Shown here piece by piece: positions 51,950 to 61,547 of a DNA stretch of 64,000 nt. This DNA comes from Candidatus Fermentithermobacillus carboniphilus (GTDB lineage: Bacteria; Bacillota; Sulfobacillia; Fermentithermobacillales; Fermentithermobacillaceae): NCBI GenBank assembly GCA_018208355.1, contig CP062796.1, positions 1,334,494 to 1,398,493 on the forward strand, in the 5' to 3' direction. The position numbers were made by a program, and so were the translations under genes. Position 1 is the first letter of the stretch, and each line of letters begins with the position of its first letter. The notes beneath the pieces were generated by a model. The model was not told the origin of the DNA. It saw only the letters and a list, made by a program, of their open reading frames with translations, and ran no database searches.

Positions 51950-52248
51950 GGAATCGACCTTCGCGAAAGCGCTGGCCCCGCATGAAGTTGGGACTTATCT
52001 GGTTTGTGGGCCTTGCGCTCTTCATAAGTCTTGCGGTCAGGCAAACCGAGGTGCTCTCCGCGAAAAAGCGGCTAAAGGCTCTCCAGGAAGAAATCCGCTA
52101 CTACTCGGCACAAAACTCCGCTCTCGAGAAGCAAATAGAGATCCTAAAAAGTGACGAACACATCGAGAAGGTAGCCAGGGAGAAACTGGGACTGGTCCGG
52201 CCTGGCGAAGTACAGTACGTGGTCCAGAAAGGGGATACCGGCAAGTAG
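51946..52248 (+). CDS. divIC: Cell-division protein DivIC/FtsB family
   Basis: A basic N-terminus, one membrane helix (LGLIWFVGLALFISLAV) and a coiled coil (KRLKALQEEIRYYSAQNSALEKQI) then the conserved end DEHIEKVAREKLGLVRPGEVQYVV mark the septum-formation initiator family. It partners FtsL and DivIB at the septum and is needed for vegetative and sporulation division. It overlaps the HTH gene by 4 bp and converges on yabO. Confidence 0.92.
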   Translation: MRNRPSRKRWPRMKLGLIWFVGLALFISLAVRQTEVLSAKKRLKALQEEIRYYSAQNSALEKQIEILKSDEHIEKVAREKLGLVRPGEVQYVVQKGDTGK

Positions 52249-52270
52249 AAAACACATACCTTAGGACGGC

Positions 52271-52522
52271 TCACTGAGGATCGCTGATTTCCTCATAGAG
52301 AGAACTGGCCGTTTTTTTGTCGGCGAAATCTGCAACGGCCAGCACCTTGTATGATACTGTCCTGGACCCGTAATTAATCGTAATGATGTCGCCCACTTGC
52401 ACCTGAGTAGATGGTTTTGCAGTGCGGCCGTTCTTAAACACGTGACCTCCGTCACACAGCTCCTGTGCCAGAGTACGCCTCTTGATTATCCTGGTGACCT
52501 TGAGGTACTTGTCCAGCCGCAC
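52271..52522 (-). CDS. rqcP: S4-domain RNA-binding protein YabO/RqcP
   Basis: The 83 residues are a single S4 domain: MRLDKYLKVTRIIKRRTLAQELCDGG then VGDIITINYGSRTVSYKVL in pattern. RqcP works with RqcH on obstructed 50S subunits during alanine tailing of stalled chains. It lies about 65 bp downstream of hup on the same strand. Confidence 0.92.
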   Translation of the reverse strand: MRLDKYLKVTRIIKRRTLAQELCDGGHVFKNGRTAKPSTQVQVGDIITINYGSRTVSYKVLAVADFADKKTASSLYEEISDPQ

Positions 52523-52587
52523 TGCCTTAATACCTTCTTCCTCCGGAACCCGCCGTTCACAAAGGCGGGGAAATACACCTTAAAAGT

Positions 52588-52881
52588 TCACTCGGTCTGT
52601 CCCGCTTCACCGCTGACCGATTCTCTCAAGACCCGGCCGGGCCTGAACACCGGAACTTTGCCGGCCGGAATCTGTATCGGCTCACCCGTCCTGGGATTTC
52701 TACCCTCTCTGGCAGGCCTTTCGCGAGCCAGGAAAGTCCCGAACCCCAAGATGGCGACTGTATCACCCTGGGCAAGAGCATCTTGAACCACATCGATGAA
52801 ACTGTTTATCACCTTTTCTGTATCCTTCTTGGTCATTCCTGCCGCCTGCGCGACTTTTGCGATGAGTTCTGTTTTGTTCAT
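52588..52881 (-). CDS. hup: HU-family DNA-binding protein
   Basis: HU bends and packages DNA. The 97 residues start MNKTELIAKVAQ and contain the DNA-binding arm GFGTFLARERPAREGRNPRTGEPI in pattern (residues about 46-69), followed by FRPGRVLRE. The short acidic tail is slightly longer than in B. subtilis HBsu. Its position between mazG and yabO is conserved in the phylum. Confidence 0.95.
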   Translation of the reverse strand: MNKTELIAKVAQAAGMTKKDTEKVINSFIDVVQDALAQGDTVAILGFGTFLARERPAREGRNPRTGEPIQIPAGKVPVFRPGRVLRESVSGEAGQTE

Positions 52882-52944
52882 ACATATCCCTCCATCTTAA
52901 GACACGAAATGCAGAACTTAACCTTCCAAAAAGCCCCTACGCCC

Positions 52945-54492
52945 CTATTCAACCCCCTCTTCGCATTCTTTGGCTTTCTCCCACAACCGGTCCAAAAAGT
53001 CCATGTCCACATCTTTCATGGTTAAATTATGGGTCTTTAAGACTTTCTCCATTTCCCGAAACCTGCGTGAAAACTTCTCTATGCTCCCGAGAAGCGCTAC
53101 TTCAGCGTCTACTCCCAAGTGTCTTGCGAGATTAACACACGCATAGAGAAGATCGCCGATTTCGGAGGCGACCACCCTTTTATCGCCTCCGTTTACAGCT
53201 TCCCTGAGCTCCTCAAGCTCTTCCTGAATCTTGTCAAACACTGCACCAGCATTTTCCCAATCAAAACCGACTTCAGCCGCAAGGCGCTGCTGCTTCTGGG
53301 CCTTCATCAGGGCAGGAAGCCCCTTGTCGACCTCATCCATAAGCGAGTGATCTCGAGGGTAACGCCCTGGCTCCTGCCTCTTGATTTCCGCCCACCGCTC
53401 TTCAACTTCCTCGGGACTCCCTATCTTCTCACCGGCGAACACATGAGGGTGCCGTCTCACGAGTTTTTCTGAGATACCCTTCAGTACATCTTCAGCCGTA
53501 AAGTCCCCTCTTTCCCTGGCAATCTGACAGTACAACCCTACCTCCAGAAGTAAGTCTCCCAATTCTTCCTTGAGTTTATCCACATCTTTTTCCAGAACGC
53601 TCGAGACCACTTCGTAGGCCTCTTCGAGCACAAAGCGAGTCAGCGTCTCGTAAGTCTGCTGTTTATCCCAAGGACAACCGTTTTCACCCCGAAGACGAGC
53701 GACTATGGACATGAACCTGGCCCATGAACCGGCTCCGTGTCGGGCCCCGGGTCTTTCCGCATTCGGACGGGCAGGCACAAACACCGAAGTCAAGGGGTCC
53801 GGGCGGCCTGTGCGGTCCAGGTCCTCCAGGGAAACAGGCAGGATCTCTTCTTTGCCTGGTACACACGCTCCTTTGACAATGTAGACCGTATAATCGGCAG
53901 GAAGATATTCTAAAAGCCAGAGCTTTACCGCAGAGGCCAGGAATTTGTCGTGGACCTGGAAAACGATACACGGGATCTCGGGCCGGTAGTGCTCGGGGAT
54001 TATATCCCCAATGAGATCGTAAGCATCTACAAGAAGGTATCCAGACGGTACCGGCCTTCTCAGCGCTGATATTACTGCCTCAGCAAACCCCATGGCGGGC
54101 ACGATCTCCAGGACGATACCGTTCCCCCTGTCCAAAGTAGATTGGCTCCCTGAGCCGCCTTGAACTGTGTCTATTATGATTTCAACGGATTTTTCAGCTA
54201 AGAGAGGGTGTCCGGGAACCATGTACACGGTGTCTCCGTTTAGGCTGAATTCAATAACCTTTCTGGCAATCTCCTGGTATAGTTCCTCAAAACTTTCGGC
54301 AGTTTCGTAAAGGCTATCAAATGAGGTGTATACTATTTTCTCCCGGATTAGCCGCTCCACCGCTGGGTGATTCTCTGTCCTGAGGACGACGGTTTTTGCC
54401 GACCTCGCCAGGGCAATGGCACGTTCGGGCACGAGGGCCGGGTCTCCGGGGCCAAGGCCCGCGATCACCAGGGACCTATGTTCCACAGGCAA
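52945..54492 (-). CDS. mazG: YabN-type fusion: tetrapyrrole-methylase-like domain plus MazG pyrophosphohydrolase
   Basis: The first 250 residues form a SAM-dependent tetrapyrrole-methylase-like domain (IAGLGPGDPALVPERA). From about residue 265 a MazG domain follows with the metal-binding helices GENGCPWDKQQT, LEEAYEVV and KEELGDLLLEV; a second MazG repeat reads GENAGAVF-type helix with EIGDLLYACVN. MazG hydrolyses NTPs and may clean non-canonical nucleotides. The 515-residue fusion is standard in this gene position, between spoVB and hup. Confidence 0.93.
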   Translation of the reverse strand: MPVEHRSLVIAGLGPGDPALVPERAIALARSAKTVVLRTENHPAVERLIREKIVYTSFDSLYETAESFEELYQEIARKVIEFSLNGDTVYMVPGHPLLAEKSVEIIIDTVQGGSGSQSTLDRGNGIVLEIVPAMGFAEAVISALRRPVPSGYLLVDAYDLIGDIIPEHYRPEIPCIVFQVHDKFLASAVKLWLLEYLPADYTVYIVKGACVPGKEEILPVSLEDLDRTGRPDPLTSVFVPARPNAERPGARHGAGSWARFMSIVARLRGENGCPWDKQQTYETLTRFVLEEAYEVVSSVLEKDVDKLKEELGDLLLEVGLYCQIARERGDFTAEDVLKGISEKLVRRHPHVFAGEKIGSPEEVEERWAEIKRQEPGRYPRDHSLMDEVDKGLPALMKAQKQQRLAAEVGFDWENAGAVFDKIQEELEELREAVNGGDKRVVASEIGDLLYACVNLARHLGVDAEVALLGSIEKFSRRFREMEKVLKTHNLTMKDVDMDFLDRLWEKAKECEEGVE

Positions 54493-54518
54493 AACCTCCC
54501 CGTTCCACCCTTGTCATC

Positions 54519-56093
54519 TTAAGTTCTTTTGCGCGACACTCTACTTACGAAACTGCCGATAATCGGCATTGCTTTCAAGTCCTCGAGCGGTACAGCACCT
54601 AGAACAAGGGCAAGGACCCCATAGAAAAACGCCGCCACCGCTATGGCGACGACCGTGGCCATTTTTTCCGGCATCACCAGCGTCGCTCTGGTGTAGGAAA
54701 AGCCGGCCAAGACCGCCATTAAAGCTCCGGCTAAGGAAGTTTTAAAGAGTCCCAAGACGTCTATCGGGTTTCCGAGTTCCCTGTATATAGCCAGCAGATT
54801 GAGGAGAGCGGCTACCCCGAAATGAAAGCTGGTCGCAATTCCTGCACCAACTACCCCCACGGACGGCACGGCCACGAGTTTGTACGTGAGCACAGCCTTG
54901 ACGATGGCGGCAAACCCAAGGTTAATCAGGGGAACCTTTATCTTGCCGATCCCCTGGAGTATGCCTGCGGTGACCTGCTGGAGAGCAAAGAAATAAAAGG
55001 CCGGAGCAAGGGATTTCAAGATCCGGCCTATCTCGGGTTCGCCGAATAGAAGCGTTGGTATAGGGACTGCGAGAACGTACAAGCCTAAGGCCGCCGGAAG
55101 GGCGAGGGCGCTTGTGATGGCAAGACCTTTTTTGACTCGCCTGTTAATGCCTTCCCGGTCCCTCAGTGCCGCGGCAGCGGAAATAGATGGTACGAATGCC
55201 ACTTGCACGCCAGAAAATATCGACCCGAGATTAAGGATGGAAAAAGCGCCTCCCGAGAGCTGTCCCCACAGTTCGGTAGCTTGTTCTACAGAAAACCCGG
55301 CAACTTGAAGCCGCCGGGGCACAAGCCCCAGATCAACGATCTCCGTGATACCAAAAACCGCAGAGGCGATAGAAAGAGGCGCGGCTATAGAGGATATTTC
55401 CCGCACTATGGAGAGATACGATTCTCCGACATCGCTATCGTCAGAGTTCCATGTCTTGGCCTTGGCAAAGTAAACTGCCGCGATATAGACAACCCCGACC
55501 GCGGCACCTACGACCGCGCCGAAGGTAGCCCCTGCCGCAGCGTGTTCAATTCCTCTCGAAAGAAGCAAGTTTCCCAACAAAAACACGGTCAGAAGCCTTG
55601 CGACTTGCTCCACCACCTGAGAAATTGCCGGAGCCCCCATCTCCTCAATCCCTTGAAACCACCCCCGGAACGCCGATAGAATGGCGGCCACGAAGAGTGC
55701 GGGAGATATGGCCATGATAGAGAGCCTGGAACGCGGGTCTTTCGCCATGTTTTGAGATATCCAACCCGAAAGGCCGAAGAGAGTGAGGGATGCTAACAGC
55801 CCCAAGATAACCATGAGAGTCATGGAGACCCTGAACACTGCCCTGGCCCCGCTCCATTTTCTTAGGGCCCATCTCTCCGCAACCACCTTGGATATGGCAA
55901 CATTCAGTCCTGTTGAGGAGACTCCCAGGAGCACGACGTATATCGGATAAGCCATTTGGTAAAGGCCGATGCCTTCGCTGCCGAGCATCGAGTACAGTGG
56001 GATCCTGTACATGGCACCGAGGATCTTAACAAGTAGGGTGGAAAGAGATAACGCGAAAGCCCCTTTTAAGAACTGCGTATCCTTTGTGCTCAT
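54519..56093 (-). CDS. spoVB: Stage V sporulation protein B (MOP/MurJ-type flippase)
   Basis: The 524-residue polytopic membrane protein has about 14 helices and the N-terminal MOP signature (FALSLSTLLVKILGAMYRIPLY, GIGLYQMAYPIYVV). SpoVB is needed for cortex synthesis and probably moves lipid-linked precursors. It lies between spoVT and mazG, conserved order. Confidence 0.93.
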   Translation of the reverse strand: MSTKDTQFLKGAFALSLSTLLVKILGAMYRIPLYSMLGSEGIGLYQMAYPIYVVLLGVSSTGLNVAISKVVAERWALRKWSGARAVFRVSMTLMVILGLLASLTLFGLSGWISQNMAKDPRSRLSIMAISPALFVAAILSAFRGWFQGIEEMGAPAISQVVEQVARLLTVFLLGNLLLSRGIEHAAAGATFGAVVGAAVGVVYIAAVYFAKAKTWNSDDSDVGESYLSIVREISSIAAPLSIASAVFGITEIVDLGLVPRRLQVAGFSVEQATELWGQLSGGAFSILNLGSIFSGVQVAFVPSISAAAALRDREGINRRVKKGLAITSALALPAALGLYVLAVPIPTLLFGEPEIGRILKSLAPAFYFFALQQVTAGILQGIGKIKVPLINLGFAAIVKAVLTYKLVAVPSVGVVGAGIATSFHFGVAALLNLLAIYRELGNPIDVLGLFKTSLAGALMAVLAGFSYTRATLVMPEKMATVVAIAVAAFFYGVLALVLGAVPLEDLKAMPIIGSFVSRVSRKRT

Positions 56094-56137
56094 CGAGAAT
56101 TACCGACCCTTCCGCCAGCATCTCGGGCTGACTCCTC

Positions 56138-56173
56138 CAAATTATAAATTAAAGGTGGCACCTGGTGCCACCT
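56138..56173 (-). terminator. Intrinsic terminator after spoVT
   Basis: AGGTGGCAC/GTGCCACCT form a perfect 9-bp stem with a 3-nt loop, followed on the minus strand by TTTAATTTATAATTT. It isolates spoVT from spoVB. Confidence 0.82.
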
Positions 56174-56236
56174 CACACCCCGGAGGGCCTTCGAATACTC
56201 TCGCCGACTCTTACCATCAAGGAACTTTTGCCGGAA

Positions 56237-56797
56237 TCATTCTTCCATCTGTTTCGCAAGGAACCCCGCTGCTGTCTCGGCGAGCTTGAGTTCAAGCTCA
56301 CCCACAGTCTCTCCTGGTTCTCTGGTGCAGATGATTACAGCACCTATAGGGTCTCCTTCAGCGATGATAGGAGCTATAACTTCCGAAGTAAACTTGCAGC
56401 CGGTTTCGTCTTCGGTAATACACTCTTTGCAATAACGGTCCTCCCCTGGCCGGGTTATCAACACTGGCTTCCTGTCCTCCATTATCCTCTCCACAGCAGG
56501 AGAGATTCGCTTATTGAGAAATTCCTTTTTGGGAGCGCCTGAGACTGCGATTATACTGTCTCTGTCAGCGATCATGGCTATTTTCCCGGTGGCCTCGGCG
56601 AGAGAATCCGTGTACTCCTTGGCGAAGTCCCCAAGCTCACCTATGGGGGAGTACTTTTTCAGTATAACCTCTCCGTCCCGGTCCACGAATATCTCCAGAG
56701 GATCTCCCTCACGAATCCTCAGAGTCCTGCGGATTTCCTTGGGGATAACGACTCTGCCGAGGTCATCGATTCGTCTTACGATCCCCGTTGCTTTCAC
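56237..56797 (-). CDS. spoVT: Stage V sporulation protein T (AbrB-family regulator)
   Basis: The N-terminal 50 residues are an AbrB swapped-hairpin domain (GIVRRIDDLGRVVIPKEIRR in pattern), and the rest is a GAF domain. SpoVT modulates sigma-G-dependent genes in the forespore. The 186-residue length is close to the usual 178. The start is GTG with AAGGGGG upstream. A sigma-G promoter just upstream and a terminator downstream suggest it is transcribed alone. Confidence 0.94.
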   Translation of the reverse strand: MKATGIVRRIDDLGRVVIPKEIRRTLRIREGDPLEIFVDRDGEVILKKYSPIGELGDFAKEYTDSLAEATGKIAMIADRDSIIAVSGAPKKEFLNKRISPAVERIMEDRKPVLITRPGEDRYCKECITEDETGCKFTSEVIAPIIAEGDPIGAVIICTREPGETVGELELKLAETAAGFLAKQMEE

Positions 56798-56838
56798 AGT
56801 ACACCACCCCCTTTGACTGGTTCGGACCTGTCTTTTGC

Positions 56839-56869
56839 TAGTATATAGACGTTTTGGAATCGCTATTCA
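56839..56869 (-). promoter_or_regulatory. spoVT: Candidate sigma-G promoter of spoVT
   Basis: On the minus strand TGAATA (56864-56869) and TATACTA (56839-56845) are 18 bp apart, matching the sigma-G consensus TGmATA N17-18 CATACTA except one base. spoVT is sigma-G dependent in B. subtilis. Confidence 0.6.
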
Positions 56870-59800
56870 CTACCCGTAAAGCTGTCTCACCAGGGCAAGT
56901 CCTGTTTTCAGCGCAGTCTCGGGAGACTCTTTGATGAGGGAGACAGATAGGAGCCCAGATCTTTGGTCCAGTTCTACACCTGGGAATTGGGGTTTCAAGT
57001 GGGGTACTTTGTCATAGGGGAAAAGGTGGGGTACCTCAATTTTGAAACTAAGACGCTGCCTGCAGAGTACCAGGTCTTCGACAGAGAAGGAGACTTGTGT
57101 AACGCCCAGTGAGCCGCATAACACCTTGAGCCTGGCCACATCCAGGAGATTGACTACCGGTCGCGGTAAATCTCCGTACCGGTCCTGGAACTGGAATTCC
57201 ACGTCATCAAGGAATCCGACGTCCTCCGCCCCCGCTATCCTCTTGTAGAAAGCGAACCTTTCTCTGGGGTCCTCGATATACGTTTCGGGGATATATGCAT
57301 CGCAGGGTATTTCTACTACCGTTGAAATCCGTTCGGACTTTTCTTCTTTTTCGCCCTTAAGATCCCTCACCGCTTTTTCGAGAAGTCTTATATACATGTC
57401 ATAGCCGACCAGAGTCATAAATCCGTGTTGTTCGGCCCCCAGGAGGTTCCCTGCTCCCCGAATCTCCATATCCCGCATGGCCAGTTTGAAGCCTGAGCCC
57501 ATGGCCGCGAAGTCTCGAAGGGCGTTAAGCCTTTCTTCCGCCTCCACAGTCAGGTTCTTATCAGGTCGGTAGGTAAAATACGCGTAGGCGATACGGTTAG
57601 ACCGGCCCACGCGGCCTCGGAGCTGGTAGAGCTGGGCAAGCCCAAGTTTATCTGCGTCTTCCACAATCAGGGTGTTTACATTCGGGAGGTCCAATCCCGA
57701 CTCAATGATCGTAGTGGATACGAGGATATCGTACCTTCCCTGGAGGAAGTCCTGCATGGTCCTTGACAACTCCTGGTCCCTCATCTTGCCGTGAGCCACG
57801 GCGATACGGGCCTCAGGGACTATTGACTGCAGCCTGCTATAGACGCGGTGGATCGAGTAAACCCGGTTATAAACGTAGAAAACCTGACCTCCCCGTCGCA
57901 TCTCCCGTCTTATGGCCTGTGAGATAAGGGACGGGTTATACGGTACCACGTATGTTTCAACTGGAAACCTGCCTTCGGGAGGAGTTTCAATGACGCTTAT
58001 GTCACGTATACCCGACAGCGCCATGTTTAAAGTCCTTGGAATTGGCGTAGCCGTTAGGGTGAGGACATCGCAGGTCTCGGAGATCTCTTTCAATCGTTCC
58101 TTCTGGGCAACGCCGAACCTGTGCTCTTCGTCAACGATGAGAAGCCCGAGATCCTTGAACTTCACATCCTTGCTCAATAGCCGGTGCGTGCCGATTATTA
58201 TGTCTACCGCACCTGCCTCGAGATCTTTCAAGATTCTCTTCTGTTCTGCGGCAGACCGGAATCTGGAAAGTACCTGAATGGTCACGGGGTAATCTGAGAA
58301 CCGGCGACTGAAAGTGGAAAAATGCTGCTCCGCCAGGATGGTGGTCGGAACGAGCACTGCCACTTGCTTAGAATCCATAACAGCCTTAAAGGCGGCTCTC
58401 ATCGCCACTTCGGTTTTTCCGTAACCCACGTCTCCACAGAGGAGCCTATCCATCGGAGTCTCGTCTTCCATATCTCTCTTGATCTCCTCGGTAGCGCGAG
58501 CTTGGTCCTCAGTATCTTCGTACTCGAAGGCTTCCTCAAATTGCCGTTGCCACGGCGTATCCTTGGAAAAGGCATGACCTTTCCTGGATTTCCGCTTGGC
58601 TTCTAGCATGATGAGTTTTCTCGCCATGTCCTCGATGGATTTTTTGACCCTCGCCTTTATCCTCTGCCAGTCGCCTGTGCCGAGCCTTTGCAGGGTGGGA
58701 GGCTCTCCCTGCGGGCCGACGTATCTTTCCACCATGTGTACCTGATCGGTGGGAACATACAGAGCGTCGTTTCCAGCATATCGGATATAGAGATAGTCTC
58801 TCGTGACGCCGTTGACGGTCATCGTCTTGATCCCCATAAACTGGCCGACACCGTGATTCACATGGACCACGTAGTCGCCCGGCAAAAGATCCCTCCAGTC
58901 GAGCGAAACCCGGCGGGTTCTGCGCCTCGTCTGCCTCACTTTCGGGCGGCCATAGACTTCGGTTTCGGTGAACAACGAAAGTCCGACTGAATCGCAGTTG
59001 AAGCCGTTCTCCCCGCTCCCCAAGGTAAGAGTTATGGCCGCCTGCGGCGGGGATTCCTCGATGTTCTCAGCAGATATTGGGCAAAGGTCTTGCTTTTCCA
59101 GCCACCGTCTCAGTACCTCAAGCCGGTCTCTGTTACCCGCAAGGATGACAACCCTCTTCCTTTGAGATACTAGCTCCTTGAGCTCGGCAGCCAGGTCGTT
59201 CCATCGGCCGGAGAACCCGACCTGAATTGTAGTCTCCGAATCGAGGACTTCTTTGGGTTCAACTCCATCTAGGTTCCTCAAGACAGTCGAATAGAGTACG
59301 GAAGCCTTTTTGAGGAGCGACTCCAAGTAAGAAGCGTGGAAGTATATTGAAGCCTCTTTGGAATCCATGGTGCCGGCCACCATCCGGGCGGATGCAATTT
59401 CAAGGCCGATCTTTTCAAACTCCCTAATCGATTCCACGCATCTTTCGTACTCGTCAATTACGATAATGCTGTCTTCAGGAAGGTACTCAAGAATAGTACC
59501 GGTGGAATCGCCCTGCAAGTCTCCAGGGTCGTCCCGGGCAGGACTCAACCACGCCTCCTCAAGAGATTCCGTGGAAATTTGAGTCTCGGGATCAAAAACT
59601 CGTATCGAGTCAATCTCGTCGTTGAAGAATTCCATCCGGTAGGGGTATTCTGAGACAGGCGGAAAAACGTCCATTATTCCCCCGCGGACCGCGACCTGGC
59701 CCCGGGTTTCGACAGACGGAACACGCTCGTATCCAAACTCGATGAGTTTCTTCAAGATATCTTCGGGGGAAACGGTCATCCCTCGGAAAAGCCTTGTACA

Positions 59801-60223
59801 CCCTTGACGAAACTCTCGTTCCGACATAAGTCTCCTCATGAGAGCCGTTGCCGGAAGAGTTATTATGAGGGGAGTTTTTCCAGCAACACAGAGCCGGTGC
59901 AGACAAGATATCCTGAGCCAGAGAGTTTCCTGATTATCCTTGCTCTCGAACGGCATGACTTCTCGAGCGGGAAAAAGCACGACGTTGTCGGGACCAACGA
60001 GGTCGGAAAGATCGCGTTTCGCGGTTACCGCCTCTTCCGGCCTGGAGAAAACCGCCACAATTGGGCGCGCACCTCGATGGTATATGCTGGCGGTGTAGAT
60101 AGTCCTGGCATATCCCTGGGCCCCGACGATCAAGAGAGGCACCTTCCCGGCGGATATCGCATCGAGGACTTTTGTCGCGCTATGGGACTGAGAGAACAAA
60201 TCTAGAAGGCCCGGATGAGGCAT
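56870..60223 (-). CDS. mfd: Transcription-repair coupling factor Mfd
   Basis: Mfd removes stalled RNA polymerase and recruits UvrA. The 1117 residues contain the UvrB-like N-terminal modules (to about 350), the RNA-polymerase-interacting domain with DYVVHVNHGVGQF, the RecG-like translocase with LLCGDVGYGKTEVAMRAA (Walker A), IVDEEHRFGV (DEEH box), LTATPIPRTL and the TRG region after QLRGRVGRS, and the C-terminal inhibitory domain. Its first codon overlaps the pth stop by one base, so translation is coupled. Confidence 0.96.
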   Translation of the reverse strand: MPHPGLLDLFSQSHSATKVLDAISAGKVPLLIVGAQGYARTIYTASIYHRGARPIVAVFSRPEEAVTAKRDLSDLVGPDNVVLFPAREVMPFESKDNQETLWLRISCLHRLCVAGKTPLIITLPATALMRRLMSEREFRQGCTRLFRGMTVSPEDILKKLIEFGYERVPSVETRGQVAVRGGIMDVFPPVSEYPYRMEFFNDEIDSIRVFDPETQISTESLEEAWLSPARDDPGDLQGDSTGTILEYLPEDSIIVIDEYERCVESIREFEKIGLEIASARMVAGTMDSKEASIYFHASYLESLLKKASVLYSTVLRNLDGVEPKEVLDSETTIQVGFSGRWNDLAAELKELVSQRKRVVILAGNRDRLEVLRRWLEKQDLCPISAENIEESPPQAAITLTLGSGENGFNCDSVGLSLFTETEVYGRPKVRQTRRRTRRVSLDWRDLLPGDYVVHVNHGVGQFMGIKTMTVNGVTRDYLYIRYAGNDALYVPTDQVHMVERYVGPQGEPPTLQRLGTGDWQRIKARVKKSIEDMARKLIMLEAKRKSRKGHAFSKDTPWQRQFEEAFEYEDTEDQARATEEIKRDMEDETPMDRLLCGDVGYGKTEVAMRAAFKAVMDSKQVAVLVPTTILAEQHFSTFSRRFSDYPVTIQVLSRFRSAAEQKRILKDLEAGAVDIIIGTHRLLSKDVKFKDLGLLIVDEEHRFGVAQKERLKEISETCDVLTLTATPIPRTLNMALSGIRDISVIETPPEGRFPVETYVVPYNPSLISQAIRREMRRGGQVFYVYNRVYSIHRVYSRLQSIVPEARIAVAHGKMRDQELSRTMQDFLQGRYDILVSTTIIESGLDLPNVNTLIVEDADKLGLAQLYQLRGRVGRSNRIAYAYFTYRPDKNLTVEAEERLNALRDFAAMGSGFKLAMRDMEIRGAGNLLGAEQHGFMTLVGYDMYIRLLEKAVRDLKGEKEEKSERISTVVEIPCDAYIPETYIEDPRERFAFYKRIAGAEDVGFLDDVEFQFQDRYGDLPRPVVNLLDVARLKVLCGSLGVTQVSFSVEDLVLCRQRLSFKIEVPHLFPYDKVPHLKPQFPGVELDQRSGLLSVSLIKESPETALKTGLALVRQLYG

Positions 60224-60822
60224 CAGGTTTTCTCGTTCTCCTCGAGCAGATCTTTTCCGTTATACTCGCTCATAGCCCGGTCGAGCCCATACGTCGCGAC
60301 GCTCATCACTGCGTCCACTGCAAGCTCGATGATGAGGAGAAGGTGCTCTGTCTCTTCTCTTTCAAAAGGTCTTAGCACGTAATCGACCGGATCCACACCC
60401 GGAGCCGGCCGCCCGATACCCACTTTTAACCTGGGAAATTCGGAAGTGCCTAAACTGGAAATGATCGATTCAATCCCTCTGTGTCCTCCAGAACTCCCTT
60501 TTCTTTTTATCCTGATCCTCCCGAAAGGGAGGTCCATGTCGTCATGGACCACAAGAAGATTCTCGGGGCGCGCCTCTAAGTCAGAGAGGAGTTCCAAGAC
60601 GGCCTGGCCGCTTTGGTTCATGTAAGTTCCGGGCTTTGCCAGGACGATTTCAATCGGCCCCTCCGGGCCGAACATCGTTCCACGGGCAACATCGCTAAAC
60701 CCGGCTTCGGAAAAACTAATTGAGAGCCTTTCCGCCAGGCGCGATACGACCATGAACCCGACGTTGTGCCTGGTGAAAGCATATTTTCGTCCCGGATTTC
60801 CCAACCCCACTACACATATCAT
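60223..60822 (-). CDS. pth: Peptidyl-tRNA hydrolase
   Basis: Pth frees tRNA from dropped-off peptidyl-tRNA. Motifs GLGNPGRKYAFTRHNVGF (catalytic His and Asn), KPGTYMNQSGQAV and VVHDDMDLPFGRIRIKRKGSSGGHRG are present. At 199 residues it is slightly longer than E. coli Pth. It lies between rplY/ctc and mfd. Confidence 0.96.
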   Translation of the reverse strand: MICVVGLGNPGRKYAFTRHNVGFMVVSRLAERLSISFSEAGFSDVARGTMFGPEGPIEIVLAKPGTYMNQSGQAVLELLSDLEARPENLLVVHDDMDLPFGRIRIKRKGSSGGHRGIESIISSLGTSEFPRLKVGIGRPAPGVDPVDYVLRPFEREETEHLLLIIELAVDAVMSVATYGLDRAMSEYNGKDLLEENEKT

Positions 60823-60858
60823 GGGTCAGTCACCGTGGGGACGCCTTCGGTATGCAGT

Positions 60859-61509
60859 TCACGCATGGGGTGTAGCAGGCTTTTCTTCAGTCCCTCCGGT
60901 CTCCTTCTGGGCTCCTTCACCGGCTTCTGCCTCAGTCATTTCCCCTCCGATCTTGGGTGCCACCGCCACGGCAACAACTTCCGAAGGCGACGTAACCAGG
61001 CGGATGCCGGAAGGCAATGAAAGTTCGCCTGCAGTCACAGTATCCCCGACAGAGAGACCAGACACATCCAGGACAACGCTATCGGGGATCTCGGCAGGCA
61101 AGCATTCCACCGTGATCTCCCGGAGCTGTCTCTGCAGGATAAGTCCCTTCTTTTCGAGCTCGGTTTCGCCGACGATGGTGATGGGCACTTCAGCCCTGAC
61201 CTTTTCGGTAAGAGAGATCTTGTGGAGATCCAGGTGAAGGAGGCTGCCGGTTATTGGGTCCCTCGCGACGTCCTGAACCATCACATCTGCTTCAAACTTT
61301 GGGTCTTCCATCACTATGTGGTGGATGTGGCCCTGAGTGCGGGCAAAAAGTTGCCTCACTGCTTTTGAATCCAGCGCCACGGGGACCGGTTCTGTGTTTT
61401 TCCCGTACACTATCGCAGGAACCAGGCCCTCCCTGCGGCAAGCCCTGGCTGCACCCTTTCCCGTGGCCCTCGGCTTTACGAAGATCACGTCCTGATCCAA
61501 ATCTGTCAC
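60859..61509 (-). CDS. rplY: 50S ribosomal protein L25 / general stress protein Ctc
   Basis: The 216 residues have the N-terminal L25 5S-rRNA-binding domain (ARACRREGLVPAIVYG, KEVxx-type basic loop) and the C-terminal TL5 beta domain (VRAEVPITIVGE, VECLPAEIPDSVVLDVSGLSVGD), with a Glu-rich tail. It lies between prs and pth, as in B. subtilis where ctc is under sigma-B; I see no sigma-B promoter here. Confidence 0.94.
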   Translation of the reverse strand: MTDLDQDVIFVKPRATGKGAARACRREGLVPAIVYGKNTEPVPVALDSKAVRQLFARTQGHIHHIVMEDPKFEADVMVQDVARDPITGSLLHLDLHKISLTEKVRAEVPITIVGETELEKKGLILQRQLREITVECLPAEIPDSVVLDVSGLSVGDTVTAGELSLPSGIRLVTSPSEVVAVAVAPKIGGEMTEAEAGEGAQKETGGTEEKPATPHA

Positions 61510-61547
61510 ACCCTTTCAAATCCCAGCAAAATCCATACAAAGTATTG

